From positions 1 through 64,000 of the forward strand of contig MBPM02000125.1 of the NCBI GenBank assembly GCA_001695595.3: a stretch of DNA of 64,000 nucleotides, given 5' to 3'. Position 1 is the stretch's first letter; each line of letters opens with the position of its first letter. This document shows positions 23,706 to 35,059 of this stretch, piece by piece. Under the pieces are notes generated by a model that was given only the letters and a program-made list of their open reading frames with translations, did no database searches and had not been told where the DNA came from. This DNA is from Plasmopara viticola. Its lineage: Eukaryota > Oomycota > Peronosporomycetes > Peronosporales > Peronosporaceae. The position numbers and the translations under genes are program-made.

Positions 23706-24660
23706 CATCCCATCTTCGCGTCAGGCTATCTTGATAATTAAAATAATTTTTCAGCTTACTGGATCGCTCGTTGCAAAGCAACCTCATGCCGATGCAAGTC
23801 AATGCTCTCTTCAAGATCGGAATCGGTAATGCCATCATTTTGGTTTTCCACAACTTGATTTGCATTACTGGATCCGGAAGAAGCGAAATCGACCGCTTCT
23901 TCATCCACGATTCTTCTATACAACTCATCCGCCTTGCGCTACAAATCGTTGATTGAAGACGACTCTGCACCTGATTGGCCTTTCTTAGATCGTTGATCTG
24001 GGTACGCATTGACCTGATGGTGGCGAAGACTTCACGCACTTCACCCACGCTATTCAAATAAGGTTGCAAGGATTCTGAATCCGGCGAAAAAGAAGGTGAG
24101 GACTGACGTTCTGCTCGTTAAATTACAGCAAATTTACCATCACCCACTCCTTACTCAACTTGAGGATAGCTGAGCGTATTCACTAGTCAGCTTCTTTTCA
24201 TATTCGGGGTGATTACGAAAAGTGTTCTTAAACTTTGGAAAGTCCGGTGTGCAATATGGACAGTTGAACCGCACATAACAGCACATTGGATGCAGTTCTT
24301 GAGCGACCGAGTGTGAATATTAAATTTGAGTCCGTCAACCGTGCGAAAAAAATCTTGCTCTTTATGCCCAAGCTCGACTAACGATTCTTCGTAGTGTTCC
24401 ACGTAGCCGGAACGGAAAGAGTCGCGGATCGCCTCTACATTTTGATATTTGCGGTTTTGGAGATACGCTAGGCGGAAAAATTGCCCCATGTGTATCCTCT
24501 TGTTGGTTGCTAAAATTGGTGAAAGTTTCACTAGTGTTGAGAAATCCAATCCTTTAATGCTAGGCGCAAGATCAGCTTTTGATGGTAATCATGAGAACGC
24601 AGTATCTCATGCAATCTTCTTGCTTGATATTCATTGATAGTAACCCATTCCACCTCAGGG
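23665..24660 (-). pseudogene. Broken minus-strand gene at the right edge of the array
   Basis: Successive frames read as one degraded protein. From 24660 downward: EVEWVTINEYQARRLHEILR, then (frame change) IHMGQFFRLAYLQNRKYQNV and YEESLVELGHKEQDFFRTVD, then (frame change) CCYVRFNCPYCTPDFPKF ending at a stop near 24156. Next come a coiled coil (MQPYLNSVGEVREVFATIRS, 24069) and, in another frame, RKADELYRRIVDEEAVDFAS ending near 23757. The CPYC suggests a zinc-binding finger, and the acidic coiled coil looks like real former protein. At least three frame changes argue for a pseudogene; some could be unrecognised introns. The frame continues into array copy 10, so the array gene may be its 3' part. 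Family not recognised. Confidence 0.45.
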
Positions 24661-25078
24661 CCACGTGCCGAGCTCATATGTCTCAAGCCCGCTCTTCTTG
24701 GTGTTCGCAAACTTACTCACTATTTGCTTATCTTCTTGGTGGCGAGATGGAGAATGAGAAAATTGGCATGCCACTCATTTCAGCTTGAAATTTGTATGCC
24801 CACACTTTGCGTAATTACGCTTTATTACGAAGCAGTCTTTTATGTACGACGATGAGCGAGTTGACAAAATTCTCAGCTTGGCGCAGGCAAAAAGACTATT
24901 TTCGCGTCGTAAAATGCTAAAAGACAGCACGAAAAATGGGTACACCAACGATCAAAGCTGCACCAAGAAGAAGATGTTACTGGCTCAAAAAGTCCGATTG
25001 CTCAAACCCGCCAACGAAAACCAGCCCATACTCTTCTCTTCGGACCTGAGTGTCAATATTCATCAGCGCAAAACCAAA

Positions 25079-25336
25079 AATTACCTGAAAGCTTACAAGT
25101 CGCTAATTTTGAGCTCTAAATTACTTAATATTATATCAAATTGATAAATTGCCAAATTATTACGAGTATCTGAGCTCATGGCGACCATAGAAGCGTTCTC
25201 TGTCGTGATGCAGGATGGCTATGTGAGTCCAGGCAAGCCTTCACATAGCTTTGTAAATCAAGATCATGTTATGTTGCAGGATTTTGCGACCTATTTGGAG
25301 CTGCGTCTTAAGTGCGTGAACATCTTGATGTTGCGT
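25079..25336 (+). repeat. Dispersed duplicate block, left copy
   Basis: About 258 bp that recurs at 27212-27465 at roughly 85% identity by eye (shared cacaagtcgctaattttgag, agtatctgagctcatggcga, gtgagtccaggcaagccttc). It contains the start of an open frame, MATIEAFSVVMQDGYVSPGK, at 25178. The spacing of ~2.13 kb between the two blocks resembles the array period, so both may be remnants of an older, diverged array. Confidence 0.8.
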
Positions 25337-25612
25337 CGCATCTTTGCCGACTTTCTAAATGGCCACGAGAATACAATGGTACCAATGATGCAACTCGGCA
25401 GCACAATGATTACCCTCGTGGGTGCGTATTTCTTTATCTACAGTATCGCACGGCAACGCGAAACATGGCGTTGCTCAAGCAACTGTGTCTTAAATTATTT
25501 GCCGTCGCGAAGTGCAATTGCTGGCATTCGTAGAAAGAGTAAGTTAAGTTATCAGTGTGATTCCCTTCGAATTGACACAGACAATGCCCTCGGCATGTAC
25601 TTTGTGTCTTGA
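25178..25612 (+). CDS. Unrecognised ORF (144 aa), possibly a gene fragment
   Basis: An ATG-initiated frame of 144 aa starting MATIEAFSVVMQDGYVSPGK. The middle (about residues 85-95) is hydrophobic (MITLVGAYFFIYS). A GTAAGT donor-like string near 25540 and a CAG near 25582 could mark a 42-nt intron. Downstream a different frame carries CTLC and a basic stretch (NKSRKRKGAVFKPVK) and ends at 25799. The 5' part is duplicated at 27300, where it is interrupted by a stop. No family is recognised; it is as likely a relic as a gene. Confidence 0.25.
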   Translation: MATIEAFSVVMQDGYVSPGKPSHSFVNQDHVMLQDFATYLELRLKCVNILMLRRIFADFLNGHENTMVPMMQLGSTMITLVGAYFFIYSIARQRETWRCSSNCVLNYLPSRSAIAGIRRKSKLSYQCDSLRIDTDNALGMYFVS

Positions 25613-26499
25613 ACATCAAAAGTCTACTCAGGAGGTAAAGACTGCCGACAAGCAGCAGAATTATATCCAACAGACTGTAAATAAGAGTCGAAAGCGTAAA
25701 GGTGCAGTATTTAAACCGGTAAAATGCTTGGTATTTGTTGGGAAGACGTGCCGCATGACACAACAAATCGCAGCTTTTGTAGCTGCTATGGAACATTAAG
25801 AAGTCGATGAGACGTGTTTCATGGCAAAAACACTGTCCAGCCTTGGCGAGCAATACGCTACTCAGTGATGCCAAACGTGATACTGCGATCGATGTTATTG
25901 ATTCTGAATCAAATGCAAAGTCGATCACTTAAGGTGGCAGAACATCAAAGACGAGCAGTGTGTCACGACATCACACATCACCTCAATCGGCGAAGTTGGA
26001 TGTAGTGAGACTTGCCACTAGACGACCTTTTAAGCGTCTAACGACAAGAAAAGTGCCTGCAAGAGCAACAGGGCGGATTGAATCAAATGTGCGGCATCAG
26101 TTGTCGAATCAACTATGAACCGTGGTCTTCACAAGATCAATGCAGTAAAACACTTCAAAAATGCAGCCCCTGCTATTGCGTTGGAAGTAGTGGAATCAGC
26201 TGTTGTCGAGCCTACTGCAGATTTGCTGTAAAACTGTGGCAAAAGTTTAAGCAAGCGATGTGCGACTGCATGAGGATTCTTCCGTATCTGCAAGTGAATT
26301 GGGTGGATCGGCGATAGCGGATCTGGCTGACAAATTGCCATCAAAGCGTGGCGAACTAAGCAAAGTGCTCCATGATCTACCTCCTGTGAGCGATCATTCA
26401 AGCAACCCTGTGGCAGTGCCACGGAGAACATGACGCCAAACGACAACCTTCTCCAACAACTTCTCCAAGTTCATCGACAGCGGGTAGTAAGAGCTTGTA

Positions 26500-27057
26500 A
26501 ACACGATCCTTAACGCGGTACTGGAAAAGGGTTGTCGAATCGTCACTTTTCTTGCTCTTTCAGCACGTTGCTTCCACAGAGTAGCTTCGATAATGCAATT
26601 GGCTCCAATTTTTGAATGTCTTGTGTTCTTTCTAGCTTGATTTAATAACAAGGATTACAAGCACGGTTTTTGCTCTGGCGTTTCTATTAGCTCATCCAAA
26701 ACGACAGGATTGGAGTCAATCTCGTCAAGATTAGTAATATACATGTTACCCTAAATAATGAAATCAAAGTAAATCGTACTTACATATCATGCGCGTAGAT
26801 CTTCTCTCACCTCCTGTAAATACTCTATAAGATCGATATGATGCTCGAGATCGTTCATATATAGCCATATCAGCCATCCGCTTGTCAATCATGCATTTAA
26901 TCACTCGGCGCTTGATGACTCCATTGTCTCGCCACTCCGATCGGTAACACCTGAAGCGAATGTCGTGCGTTTGAGAGATGTCTTGAAGCTGCCCTTGACG
27001 ATCCAGTATTAAATTGCGTCTACGCTGTCGCCGAACACAAGGGCGAATTAAACGCAC
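26500..27057. repeat. Diverged stray copy of the 2.25-kb unit (partial)
   Basis: About 560 bp matching the first part of the array unit with many substitutions, from ttaacgcggtactggaaaag to the end of similarity near 27050. The minus-strand frame here is more continuous than in the array: 26764-27057 encodes 97 aa, including RFRCYRSEWRDNGVIKRRVI and YRSYRVFTGGERRSTRM. A clear GTAAGTACG...TTATTTAG intron-like segment lies at 26757-26789. It confirms that the array derives from a spliced minus-strand gene. Confidence 0.8.
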
Positions 27058-27211
27058 TTTGGGCTTATGGGCCCAGTCTAGAGCAGTTAATGTTGCGGAG
27101 ACTGAAGCTAAATACGCTATGGCAAAGATTAATTAACAATTTAAACTTGTCACCAATAGATTTCAAATGTGGTCGGGCTGGTATGACAAATTTACGGGTA
27201 GAAAACTAAAA

Positions 27212-27465
27212 ATTACAGCTCACAAGTCGCTAATTTTGAGCTCTAAATTACTTAATATTCTATCGAGTTAATAAACTACCAAATTTTACGAGTATCTGAG
27301 CTCATGGCGACCATAGAAACGCTCTCAATCGTGACGCAGGATGTCTATGTGAGTCCAGGCAAGCCTTCACATAGCTCTATAAATCAAGATCATGCTATGT
27401 TGCAGTATTTCGCAACCTATTTGGAGCTGCGGCTTAAGTGCGTGAGCATGTCGATGTTGCGTCTG
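27212..27465 (+). repeat. Dispersed duplicate block, right copy
   Basis: Second copy of the block at 25079-25336. The MATIE frame restarts at 27304 but ends at a TAG near 27466. Beyond 27470 the similarity is lost. Confidence 0.8.
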
Positions 27466-27469
27466 TAGT

Positions 27470-28145
27470 ACCAACTTCCACCAAAATTTTGAACAGTATA
27501 CACACTATCTGTCCAGTTTATGTAGTGACTCCCATATTTGTAACAAGTGGATATGAATGCGCGCCATCTCTCTGTTTCCATTGCATCCAAACCATCTCTT
27601 CAAGGCTCCCCAAAAAATTTATGCGGTAAAATTACTATTTTAAAGGCATAAATTCTCTTTTTTTATTTTTACATGTATATATATTTCTGCCATTGTTGCC
27701 AAAATATTCATTGCTAGGTATATTTTTCTGCTTCTTTATCATTTTTTGTTCTGTAATTTTTCCATTTAATTTGAAAGAAGGTTTATTTTTTCCATTCTCC
27801 TGGTTCAGAAAGAGAATTTTCCTAGGAGTGACCCTATGGGTTGCCAGAGTTGATGGGGACTTACAGCACTTCACACAAAGGAAGCCAAAGAAAAAAAAGC
27901 CATATATTATATAGTAAACGAGTGTTCATGTGCAATAGACATAACATCTAAGACGGATTTGATAATACAATTTTATGCGCCTTCTAATTAAGCACCTTGG
28001 CAGTTTTTACGAATATCTTCTTATAATACTTCAGTATGCAAGAAATGGAGTGGAATTAGCGTTGTACATAAAACTCGGCTTTGTGTGCCGGCCCATTTAC
28101 TGCCCGACAGTTTCCACGACTTGATGCTTCAATCACCGTCTTTTA
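27470..28145. other. AT-rich spacer, no gene seen
   Basis: About 680 bp of AT-rich sequence with T-runs and A-runs on both strands. The 73-aa plus frame at 27693 is a translation of T-rich DNA (hydrophobic then poly-K) and has no gene-like features. Confidence 0.6.
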
Positions 28146-28358
28146 ATGGCGGCGATCTTGGTGTTTGTCTACGTGTTGATGCAGTTAAGCTTTGTCTCAA
28201 GCGAAGCACCTGCCAAATTTGAAGAAAAGGAGCTAGTCGGTTTGCTTAAGTCACTCACACGCGCTTGTTCTGACGAATCCCTTTTCGCTTGCGGCATAGT
28301 GGTGCACAATGATTGGTTGGTCGTGTCTTTTTATTCAGTGTGTATAAATTTGCGTTGA
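28146..28358 (+). CDS. Possible small secreted protein (70 aa)
   Basis: A short ATG frame beginning with a hydrophobic segment typical of a secretion signal (MAAILVFVYVLMQLSFVSSE, possible cleavage after VSS or SSE). A charged stretch (KFEEKELVGLLKSL) and two cysteines follow. The 3' end has a weak GT...CAG pair (GTTGGTCGTG...TTATTCAG), so it might be the first exon of a longer gene. No family is recognised. No RXLR, LFLAK or CHXC effector motif is visible. Transcription evidence would be needed to accept it. Confidence 0.35.
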   Translation: MAAILVFVYVLMQLSFVSSEAPAKFEEKELVGLLKSLTRACSDESLFACGIVVHNDWLVVSFYSVCINLR

Positions 28359-28466
28359 ATTTTACAATTCTAAAAATTCACCTTTCCCGAAATATTTCCT
28401 TATCAATAGTCATCGACATTACACTTACAAGATGAACGTCAGTCAACACGTAAATGTCATAAATTC

Positions 28467-29402
28467 TTAGTATTTATTAATCAAAGTATCAACTTGCTTG
28501 AAATTGTTACGCTTTCTTACCGTGCGGTTTGGCATTTTAAGCAGATAAGAACCACGGACATAAGCTCCACCTGCTTTTGAAATAATCTCGTAAGTTTGTT
28601 TTCGAAGCTTCAGCAAATTTGTTTTGATCGTCCTTTGTTTGAGCTCAACTAAGCGCTTCATTTCATCGTTTGCTCGTTTTTGGTACTGGTTTGAGTAGGG
28701 AGTCTGATTATTTGAAGCTTTCACTAATCGCTTGGAGGGACAATTGTACCAACGATTTTGACGTTCCGTATCAGAAGCCTCTTTTTCAACCCTGATCTCC
28801 TGCTTCCGACGATGTTGAGCCAAGTTAAGGTGATCTTGTGCAGACAAACCAGCTATTCCAAGAGCCTTGTGCATAGCCTCATTCGATTTCCGAATTAAGC
28901 GACGTGCTTCAACCCATGCTTTTTCCTTTTCTCGTTCTTTTTCTGCAGTTTGCGTCTGCCTTTTCTTATACATAGCAACGCGTTTTGCCGCGACATGCGC
29001 TTCAAAAGCTCCAAAATCGATCGATGCTGACGGCACAATTTCAGCATTACTCGGGTCTAAAAGCGACGCTAAATTTGGTGTTAAAGCATGATGGTTGGGA
29101 TGAAGGCCGTGTACATGAACAAGCTTCGAAAGCCTCTCTTCATTGAGCAAATCTGCAGACGTCTCATTCTCCATGACCGGCATATCGCATGTCACTTTAG
29201 AAGCTAAGTGCTTTGACGCAAGGCATAATTTTGCAGCAACGATTTGGTCACGCTTGGGCGGCGTAACGGGTATCATCACCTTTCCTAATCCCAAAATCAC
29301 TTCCGAGCTGATCGCGATAAACCGCCCTTGCGTGTAAGATTGCGTCGACTTCGCAGCTCGATATAAGGGAAACCTTGTACATTTTTGGTCTAATATTATC
29401 AT
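28467..29402 (-). CDS. Hypothetical basic coiled-coil protein (311 aa)
   Basis: An intact 311-aa single-exon frame. An in-frame TAG lies two codons before the ATG at 29402, so the start is well supported. The N-terminal half is mixed. The middle (about residues 130-230) is strongly helical and charged (KKRQTQTAEKEREKEKAWVE, RRKQEIRVEKEASDTERQN). The C-terminus is basic and ends near MPNRTVRKRNNF. There is no signal peptide or membrane segment and no recognised domain. Length, composition and a clean start suggest a real gene, perhaps a nuclear or nucleolar protein, but the function is unknown. Confidence 0.7.
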   Translation of the reverse strand: MIILDQKCTRFPLYRAAKSTQSYTQGRFIAISSEVILGLGKVMIPVTPPKRDQIVAAKLCLASKHLASKVTCDMPVMENETSADLLNEERLSKLVHVHGLHPNHHALTPNLASLLDPSNAEIVPSASIDFGAFEAHVAAKRVAMYKKRQTQTAEKEREKEKAWVEARRLIRKSNEAMHKALGIAGLSAQDHLNLAQHRRKQEIRVEKEASDTERQNRWYNCPSKRLVKASNNQTPYSNQYQKRANDEMKRLVELKQRTIKTNLLKLRKQTYEIISKAGGAYVRGSYLLKMPNRTVRKRNNFKQVDTLINKY

Positions 29403-31850
29403 CCACTAATTTTCTAGCTCTCCCAATCTCGTCTATTCTACGTTTTGATCGCTATTCAAAAGTACCATTTTTTTCGCCCTTCAGCAGTCCATAATAAAAT
29501 TACTCATTCCATGCCCTCTCTATTCAAACTCCCCTTAATCTGGCCTTTCTTATCAGATATGTAAGGATAATACATATAGATGGAACAAAGTGGTCTAGCC
29601 AGTGACGTCGCTACCCGTATCGCTCCAGTGGCGGCGATTCTGAACCGGGCAGAGCTGGCGGTTATGTGACATTCTTGTAAATTGAGAAAGTATTAGCAAG
29701 CTCAATACTGTGGTACTGGGTTTGAAGAATTGCAACGCTATGATTGACACTATTATGAGGTTCCCAAGCTTTGCTTCTATCTTAGGTGAAACGTATGACA
29801 GAGGCACAAAGATGGCTACTGCTCGTGAGTTTCGAATGATGGACGTGAAAGCGGCATTACGTTTCTTACAAGTACGCATTGGCATCTTAGTGGGAGTGCA
29901 AGTCTGTATTACATCTTGAGGTGGCAGAATGCATTGCGTGCGTTGTGTTAAGCAGAGAAGGTTTCGCCACAAAAACGTTAAAGCTTGAGTTGGTAAAGTT
30001 CAAGTTCGACGCTTTAACCGATGTTTCATTCGATGTAGTTGCCCAGGTACTTTTGTAAATGTTCGCTCGTCAATATTATTATCTTTAATAACAGTTGCTG
30101 TGGAAGGTGCGAAACGAGATATCAAATTTGCTGGCGACGGAAAGCTGGAGCTTGTGCTGTCGTTCGAGCATGATGTTATTACTATGTGCAGTTGCCATAA
30201 TATAGCTTGTAGGCGATGATTGCTGAAAAAGATGAACAGACGTGGAGACACGGGCGGATAGTAGCAACCATAGTGTCGTTCGGCGACACAAGGGCTATGC
30301 GGCAACAATTGGTACATATACTTATATAGTGCGGCTAATAGATAGAATTAGATTTTTCTCAAATGACTTGCTTTAACAATACAAAAATGTTTTTCAGAAG
30401 CAAACATAAATTCGCAATCTGCACTCTTCTTCTCTCTTTTGAACGGGGGCAGCGCGGACGTCTCGCCGATTACCAGCAGTACATAAACCCACATATAAAT
30501 TTGTAACTTTTTGCTCTATATTGCTTGCCTTTATGCTGCATGGAATACTTTGTAACTAATGGTCACCGTTTAACAGCTTACGCTTCGAAAACATTGCATT
30601 GACGGGTTCGCAGGCAACCTAAATCTGGCAAAATGTTTACGTTTAGTCCGTGTAATAACGTCAAACAACACACTGCGCAGAGAAGGCGTGCAGACAATCC
30701 ACGATCTACTCGTGAGTGAGCGCTCACTACTTTTGAAGTCTATTCAACGATCGAAGTGTGTGACTTATCCATTAAGAAAATATTTATGTAACGGGCCATT
30801 GCAAAAACCAAGCTTTTATGGTTTTTAGCTGGCCTTTCGTTCTAAGGAATCTAAAACCTGATGCCATCGGTGTCCTGCCTAAATTGCTTAGCTAAGTTAG
30901 AATATATACAGGAATTAGGCAGAACAAAAAGAAAGGAATACGTTGTACTTAATTGTCAGAATTTACTATTGTACCCATAATTCAGTTTTTGTCCTTGACA
31001 AAAACAAGCATCAATTCTTTCTGTGCATTTCGTCGCTTAAAAGCAAAAGGAAAAAAGGTTACAGGAACAGCCACCCAATTAACACAACAGAGCTGTAATA
31101 AGTCAACTTCAGACTTTATTATGCGGGCAACTCTTCTGAAAGGAAGCCTGGGCTAGTTGGCGCCAAAATTTATATGAGATGCATTAAAGGTAATGATGTG
31201 TACAGGAAGGCAAGTTTGACGACGTCTTTGAAATGTTGCTCAGCGGGTATCAAATTAGATCACATGATATACAAATTAAAGTACTATATATTTTAAGCTT
31301 TTTAAAAGAAGCGAACGTGCGCACAGAAAGTCGACAAGGTCATAGAGAGTGCCAGAGCTGTTGGTATCGGTTGCCGCCCATCGAACAAGCATCGATTGCG
31401 GTTCATCTTGACCGTATAGAGAACTTAAGCTCAAAGCACATGCCATACTTCTCGTACTGCAGCGGAGCATTTTAATCCTGTCACGTACGCGTAGCTTGCT
31501 CAAAAGAGCAATGCCGTGCCACAACGGACGAAAGACGAGGATCGGTGAGACAAGCTGCAGGATCTGACACCACAGCTACGACGCAAGCGTGCAGTAAAAC
31601 TTAGTTGCTTCTCGGGCTCAGTCGCGTTGCATCCTTCACGCACGCATTTGCGTATGTCCGGATGCGACGTCTCCAAAAGCCGAAGCGCGATCGCACGGGC
31701 AGCATGCGATAAGCTAGACGAAACTGCAAGTCTTTAAAGACCAGAAGCAGAATTTGACGTGGTCGCTTGCTATACGCCGCAAATGCTTCAATCTGTTAAT
31801 TGTCGACAAGTGTCAGGAATGCTGATCGTGGAATTATCGAGATCAACAAC
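29403..31850. other. Gene-poor region
   Basis: About 2.4 kb without a convincing gene. Short frames (29710-29919 plus; 30000-30317 minus) have no recognisable motif. A reading such as VEGAKRDIKFAGDGKLELVL on the plus strand near 30110 hints at a decayed coding sequence, but no family is evident. Confidence 0.5.
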
Positions 31851-31859
31851 ATCTTCGGT

Positions 31860-33705
31860 TTATTCTTGTAGCCAACTCGTGGAAACAGACATCTTTGTGC
31901 GTTTATGCTTATAAAGTCCGAACTTGTTGTCGTGCTCAAAGGCTATCAACAATCTGCGTCGCTTTGCAAGTACAGCGAACGTAACCAGTTCAGCTGAGTA
32001 TACGCGCACTGAGAAAACCGTTTGGTCGATATATTGCTGCACGAACGTGGTTGCAGCTGGTCACGCTTCACCTTCACACCCAAAGTCACCAATGAATCGT
32101 AATTTGAAGGTACATGAAGTATGGCGACGAAAGCTTCGTTGTGGTTCGGTAACCATGCCTAGACATCGACCGTATCGGACCGCGTTAGCTTCTCTTTGTT
32201 AAGAACGGCATCGGGATGAAACCACATCGACTGCTGTAGGCCATAGATGGCCCGTTCATTTAGGGCCACGTCATGCCAAATGTCATCCCATTGTGTCTTG
32301 TACCAACCCATCCACGTCTCTCTCCAAAGCATTGCAGTTCGTCCAAGTGAGATAAGCTAGCCGTAACGAAGCGGTAAAATTGTAAGAAAGTCATCCACCA
32401 CAGCAGATTAATTCTGACACCAGCACTTCAACACTCGCCGCCTTTTAGTCACGCTCACCAGAAGCGCTTACGACACCAACAAAAGCACAAAACGCTGCTT
32501 CTTACGCTGTCCATCGAGACGCGGATTACCAAGACCTTCTTGCTTGCATCAGTGACGAAGAAATTCGTTCGGGACGAACATCACGTGCGCTCCGTAACGG
32601 TCATGTTTACGACTCAAATGAAACAAATGAGCATCGATTGGCAGCGCCGCATTTATTTGCGAGCTGTTATAAAGCCATAAAATGATAGCACCATCGTCTG
32701 TGTAATGAGCAGTCTATCGCGTCGCGCCTGTACCCGGATTCAATGACCTCGTAGAAGCGGGCACTCAAGAACTCGGTAATCATGTAATTGACTGCCGCCT
32801 GGCCGAACGGGATGCCCAAGAACTCTGATGTGTCAAATGTGCAAGAACTTGGACCTCGGAAACTGCAGGACACACCATGCTACGATTGAAAGCCAACACT
32901 ACCGACTTGGAAAAATTAACGCTTGATCTAGAGTCAGCACAGTACTCGTCAGCGATTTCAAGCTGTCTCTAAATGTGGTCAATCGATTAGGCGAGAAACG
33001 TCGATTAAAGTTGTGACAAGGTCTTGCAGGTCGACAAGGAACCGTACATGACGAAAATTTGATCGGGTCTCGACAGAGTCTTTTGGTCTGGATGAACTGA
33101 GTCTAGCGTAACACTTTGTGATCGATACGTAAATGCTTTTGGCAGCACCTATACATTTAATCGCACGGGCTCCGTAAGACAGTAGTTGTTTGGCTCAGTG
33201 CGTAGATTTTTCTTATGCAGCAGTACGACCGCCAATTTGCGCTGAGAAGCAAAACCATACACGCCGTAGCCTGTACTTAAAAGCAATCACGACAAATACT
33301 TAGGTGTCCATTAATTAAATTAGCCGTTAATCCGTCCATTCCGGGAGAAGATGTCGTTTTCATATGCCTGATTGCGCTTGCGAAGTCTGCAGTGGTCAGG
33401 GCGGCTCTTAAAGCTATACATCTTGCTGGAACCACTATTGAAAACGAGTCGAGAAGTTTGCAATGCTTTGCGAAATTTGGCTTTGCGTCTAACTCGGTTG
33501 GGGTGTAAAGATCACCCATCTCAGACCCCCACTGCTCCGGATATTGCAGAGAAACTTCTTGAGGATTCGCTGAGACATTTCCACTCGGTGTTATTACCTG
33601 CTCAATCGAAACTCGCCGCAAACTTGTGTCCAAAGGATAAAAAAGATGAGATGTCGAGCGTTTTAAACTGTCAGCTTGAACGTAAAAAAATTGTCCTGAT
33701 TGCAT
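31860..33705 (-). pseudogene. L1-like LINE reverse transcriptase relic
   Basis: Minus-strand fragments in the order of a non-LTR polymerase. The segment before the RT palm, FASAIRHMKTTSSPGMDGLT, lies within 33277-33705 and has the hallmark sPGxDGl. The catalytic box YTDDGAIILWL is at about 32672-32704 (YTDD codons at 32693-32704), preceded by a GTGA-type loop. A downstream piece reads ETWMGWYKTQWDDIWHDVAL and ALNERAIYGLQQSM (about 32230-32330). Stops and frame changes are frequent, so the copy is dead. No poly-A tail or target-site duplication was identified. Confidence 0.7.
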
Positions 33706-34223
33706 CGGCTGGTTCTCATGACCGCATCCTAATAGCTCCGCAAAGCCTCGTCAAGGAAGTCTTGATCGTCTTCTCTGAATATATGCGGTATCGTGCGGCT
33801 GCTTGATTCAATGTGACGCAGTCATCTTTGACCTTTCGCATATCTGTTTGGCTGCGCTTCATCGGTACGTCTTAAGGCTGAGTCCTGATGCTCTTTTTCC
33901 ACTAATCTCAAATTTTCCGAGATTTTTTGCACTTCAAAGTTGGTCTAGGGCCTGCTCGGCGATCCTTTCAGTCGCTGGTACATTTGTCGAATAGTCGAGG
34001 AGGTATCGCGGAAATTTTCAATAGCCTCGACCATAAATTTGCGTACCACTTCATAAGAACACTATAAGCAAATTAATCACCACCAAGCTTCGGAAGGCAA
34101 AATCTGGCCCTGTTGTAAAAGCGGTCACAGAGTTGCTTTGAGCCCAATATAAAGTCCATCGATTTTTTATTAGGAAGACGTCGAGTAAACACGCGCTTAA
34201 AGTCATAGAAGTGAAGTCCAGAC

Positions 34224-34709
34224 GCTGCTACACTCTTATTTTCTGGAATCAATACGGCTGCAGAAATTATACATCTATCGCTGCCGTGATAAAATTCTTT
34301 TGTGAGCGTGATTGTTCGACGTGCTCCTGTCCGCATTTACAATGTGTTTGCACCTTTCAATAGACACAAAAAGCAATCGTTCTTTGTAAATCTTTCAACA
34401 GATGGGTCGAAGATGATGGGTGCAACACACTTTGTGTTTGGAGACTCGGACACTAAGTGTGTTGCACTTATCATCTTGCTGCTACACTTTAATTCTCTGA
34501 AATCAACACGGCTGCAGAAATTATTCATCCGTCGCTGCCGTGATAAGATTCTTTTGTGAAGGCGATCGTTCAACGTGCTTTTGTTCGAATTTACAATGTG
34601 TTTGCACCTGTCAATGGACACAAAAAACAATCGCTCTTTGTAAAATTTTTTAACAGATGGGTTGAGGATGATGGGTGCAACACACTTATTGTTCGGAGAC
34701 TCGGACACA
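34224..34709. repeat. 254-bp tandem duplication
   Basis: Two direct copies begin with gctgctacac at 34224 and 34478. They share atacggctgcagaaattat/acacggctgcagaaattat, acaatgtgtttgcacct and agatgatgggtgcaacacac, with about 10-15% divergence. A 175-aa minus frame (34337-34864) stays open across both, giving a peptide repeated about every 85 residues (CVAPIILNPSV, CVAPIIFDPSV). It shows no known domain and is probably part of a relic element. Confidence 0.8.
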
Positions 34710-34994
34710 CGACTAAGACCGCGACTTAATTGCTTAAACTCGACTTGCACTACGACCCGAGCTGCTCTGCTTGTCTCGTGTGGATTGCTAAACTTGGTGT
34801 TGTCAATACATAGCGGACTCACTGCGACCGCGCTTGGATTGGACAAGCTGCGGGTTGCTGTCATTTACGAAAAGCTTGTGGGAAAATTAAACCAGATGTG
34901 AAATTTGAACGTACTGAGATGCTACGCGTCGTGAAATTTGGTTTCTTGGACGCACATGAGCATGTGTTTGGATGAAAGACTGTCAATAACGACG

Positions 34995-35056
34995 TGACAA
35001 TTTCTTTAAATGCCGTTTGTATCAGATGTCACAAACGGCATTAAGAGAAATGGTCA
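34995..35056. repeat. Imperfect hairpin, 26-nt arms
   Basis: Arms 34995-35020 and 35031-35056 match at 23 of 26 positions around a 10-nt loop (atcagatgtc). The inner 11 bp (atgccgtttgt/acaaacggcat) are perfect. It lies in non-coding sequence and could be a small foldback or MITE remnant. Confidence 0.8.
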
Positions 35057-35059
35057 CTT

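Noticed and set aside
27693..27914. 73-aa hydrophobic ORF as a membrane protein
   Set aside because: It arises from T-rich spacer DNA, with a poly-K end from an A-run; no start context or homology.
33372..33806. 144-aa plus frame opposite the LINE
   Set aside because: Antisense to the minus-strand LINE segment that carries the SPGMDGLT motif.
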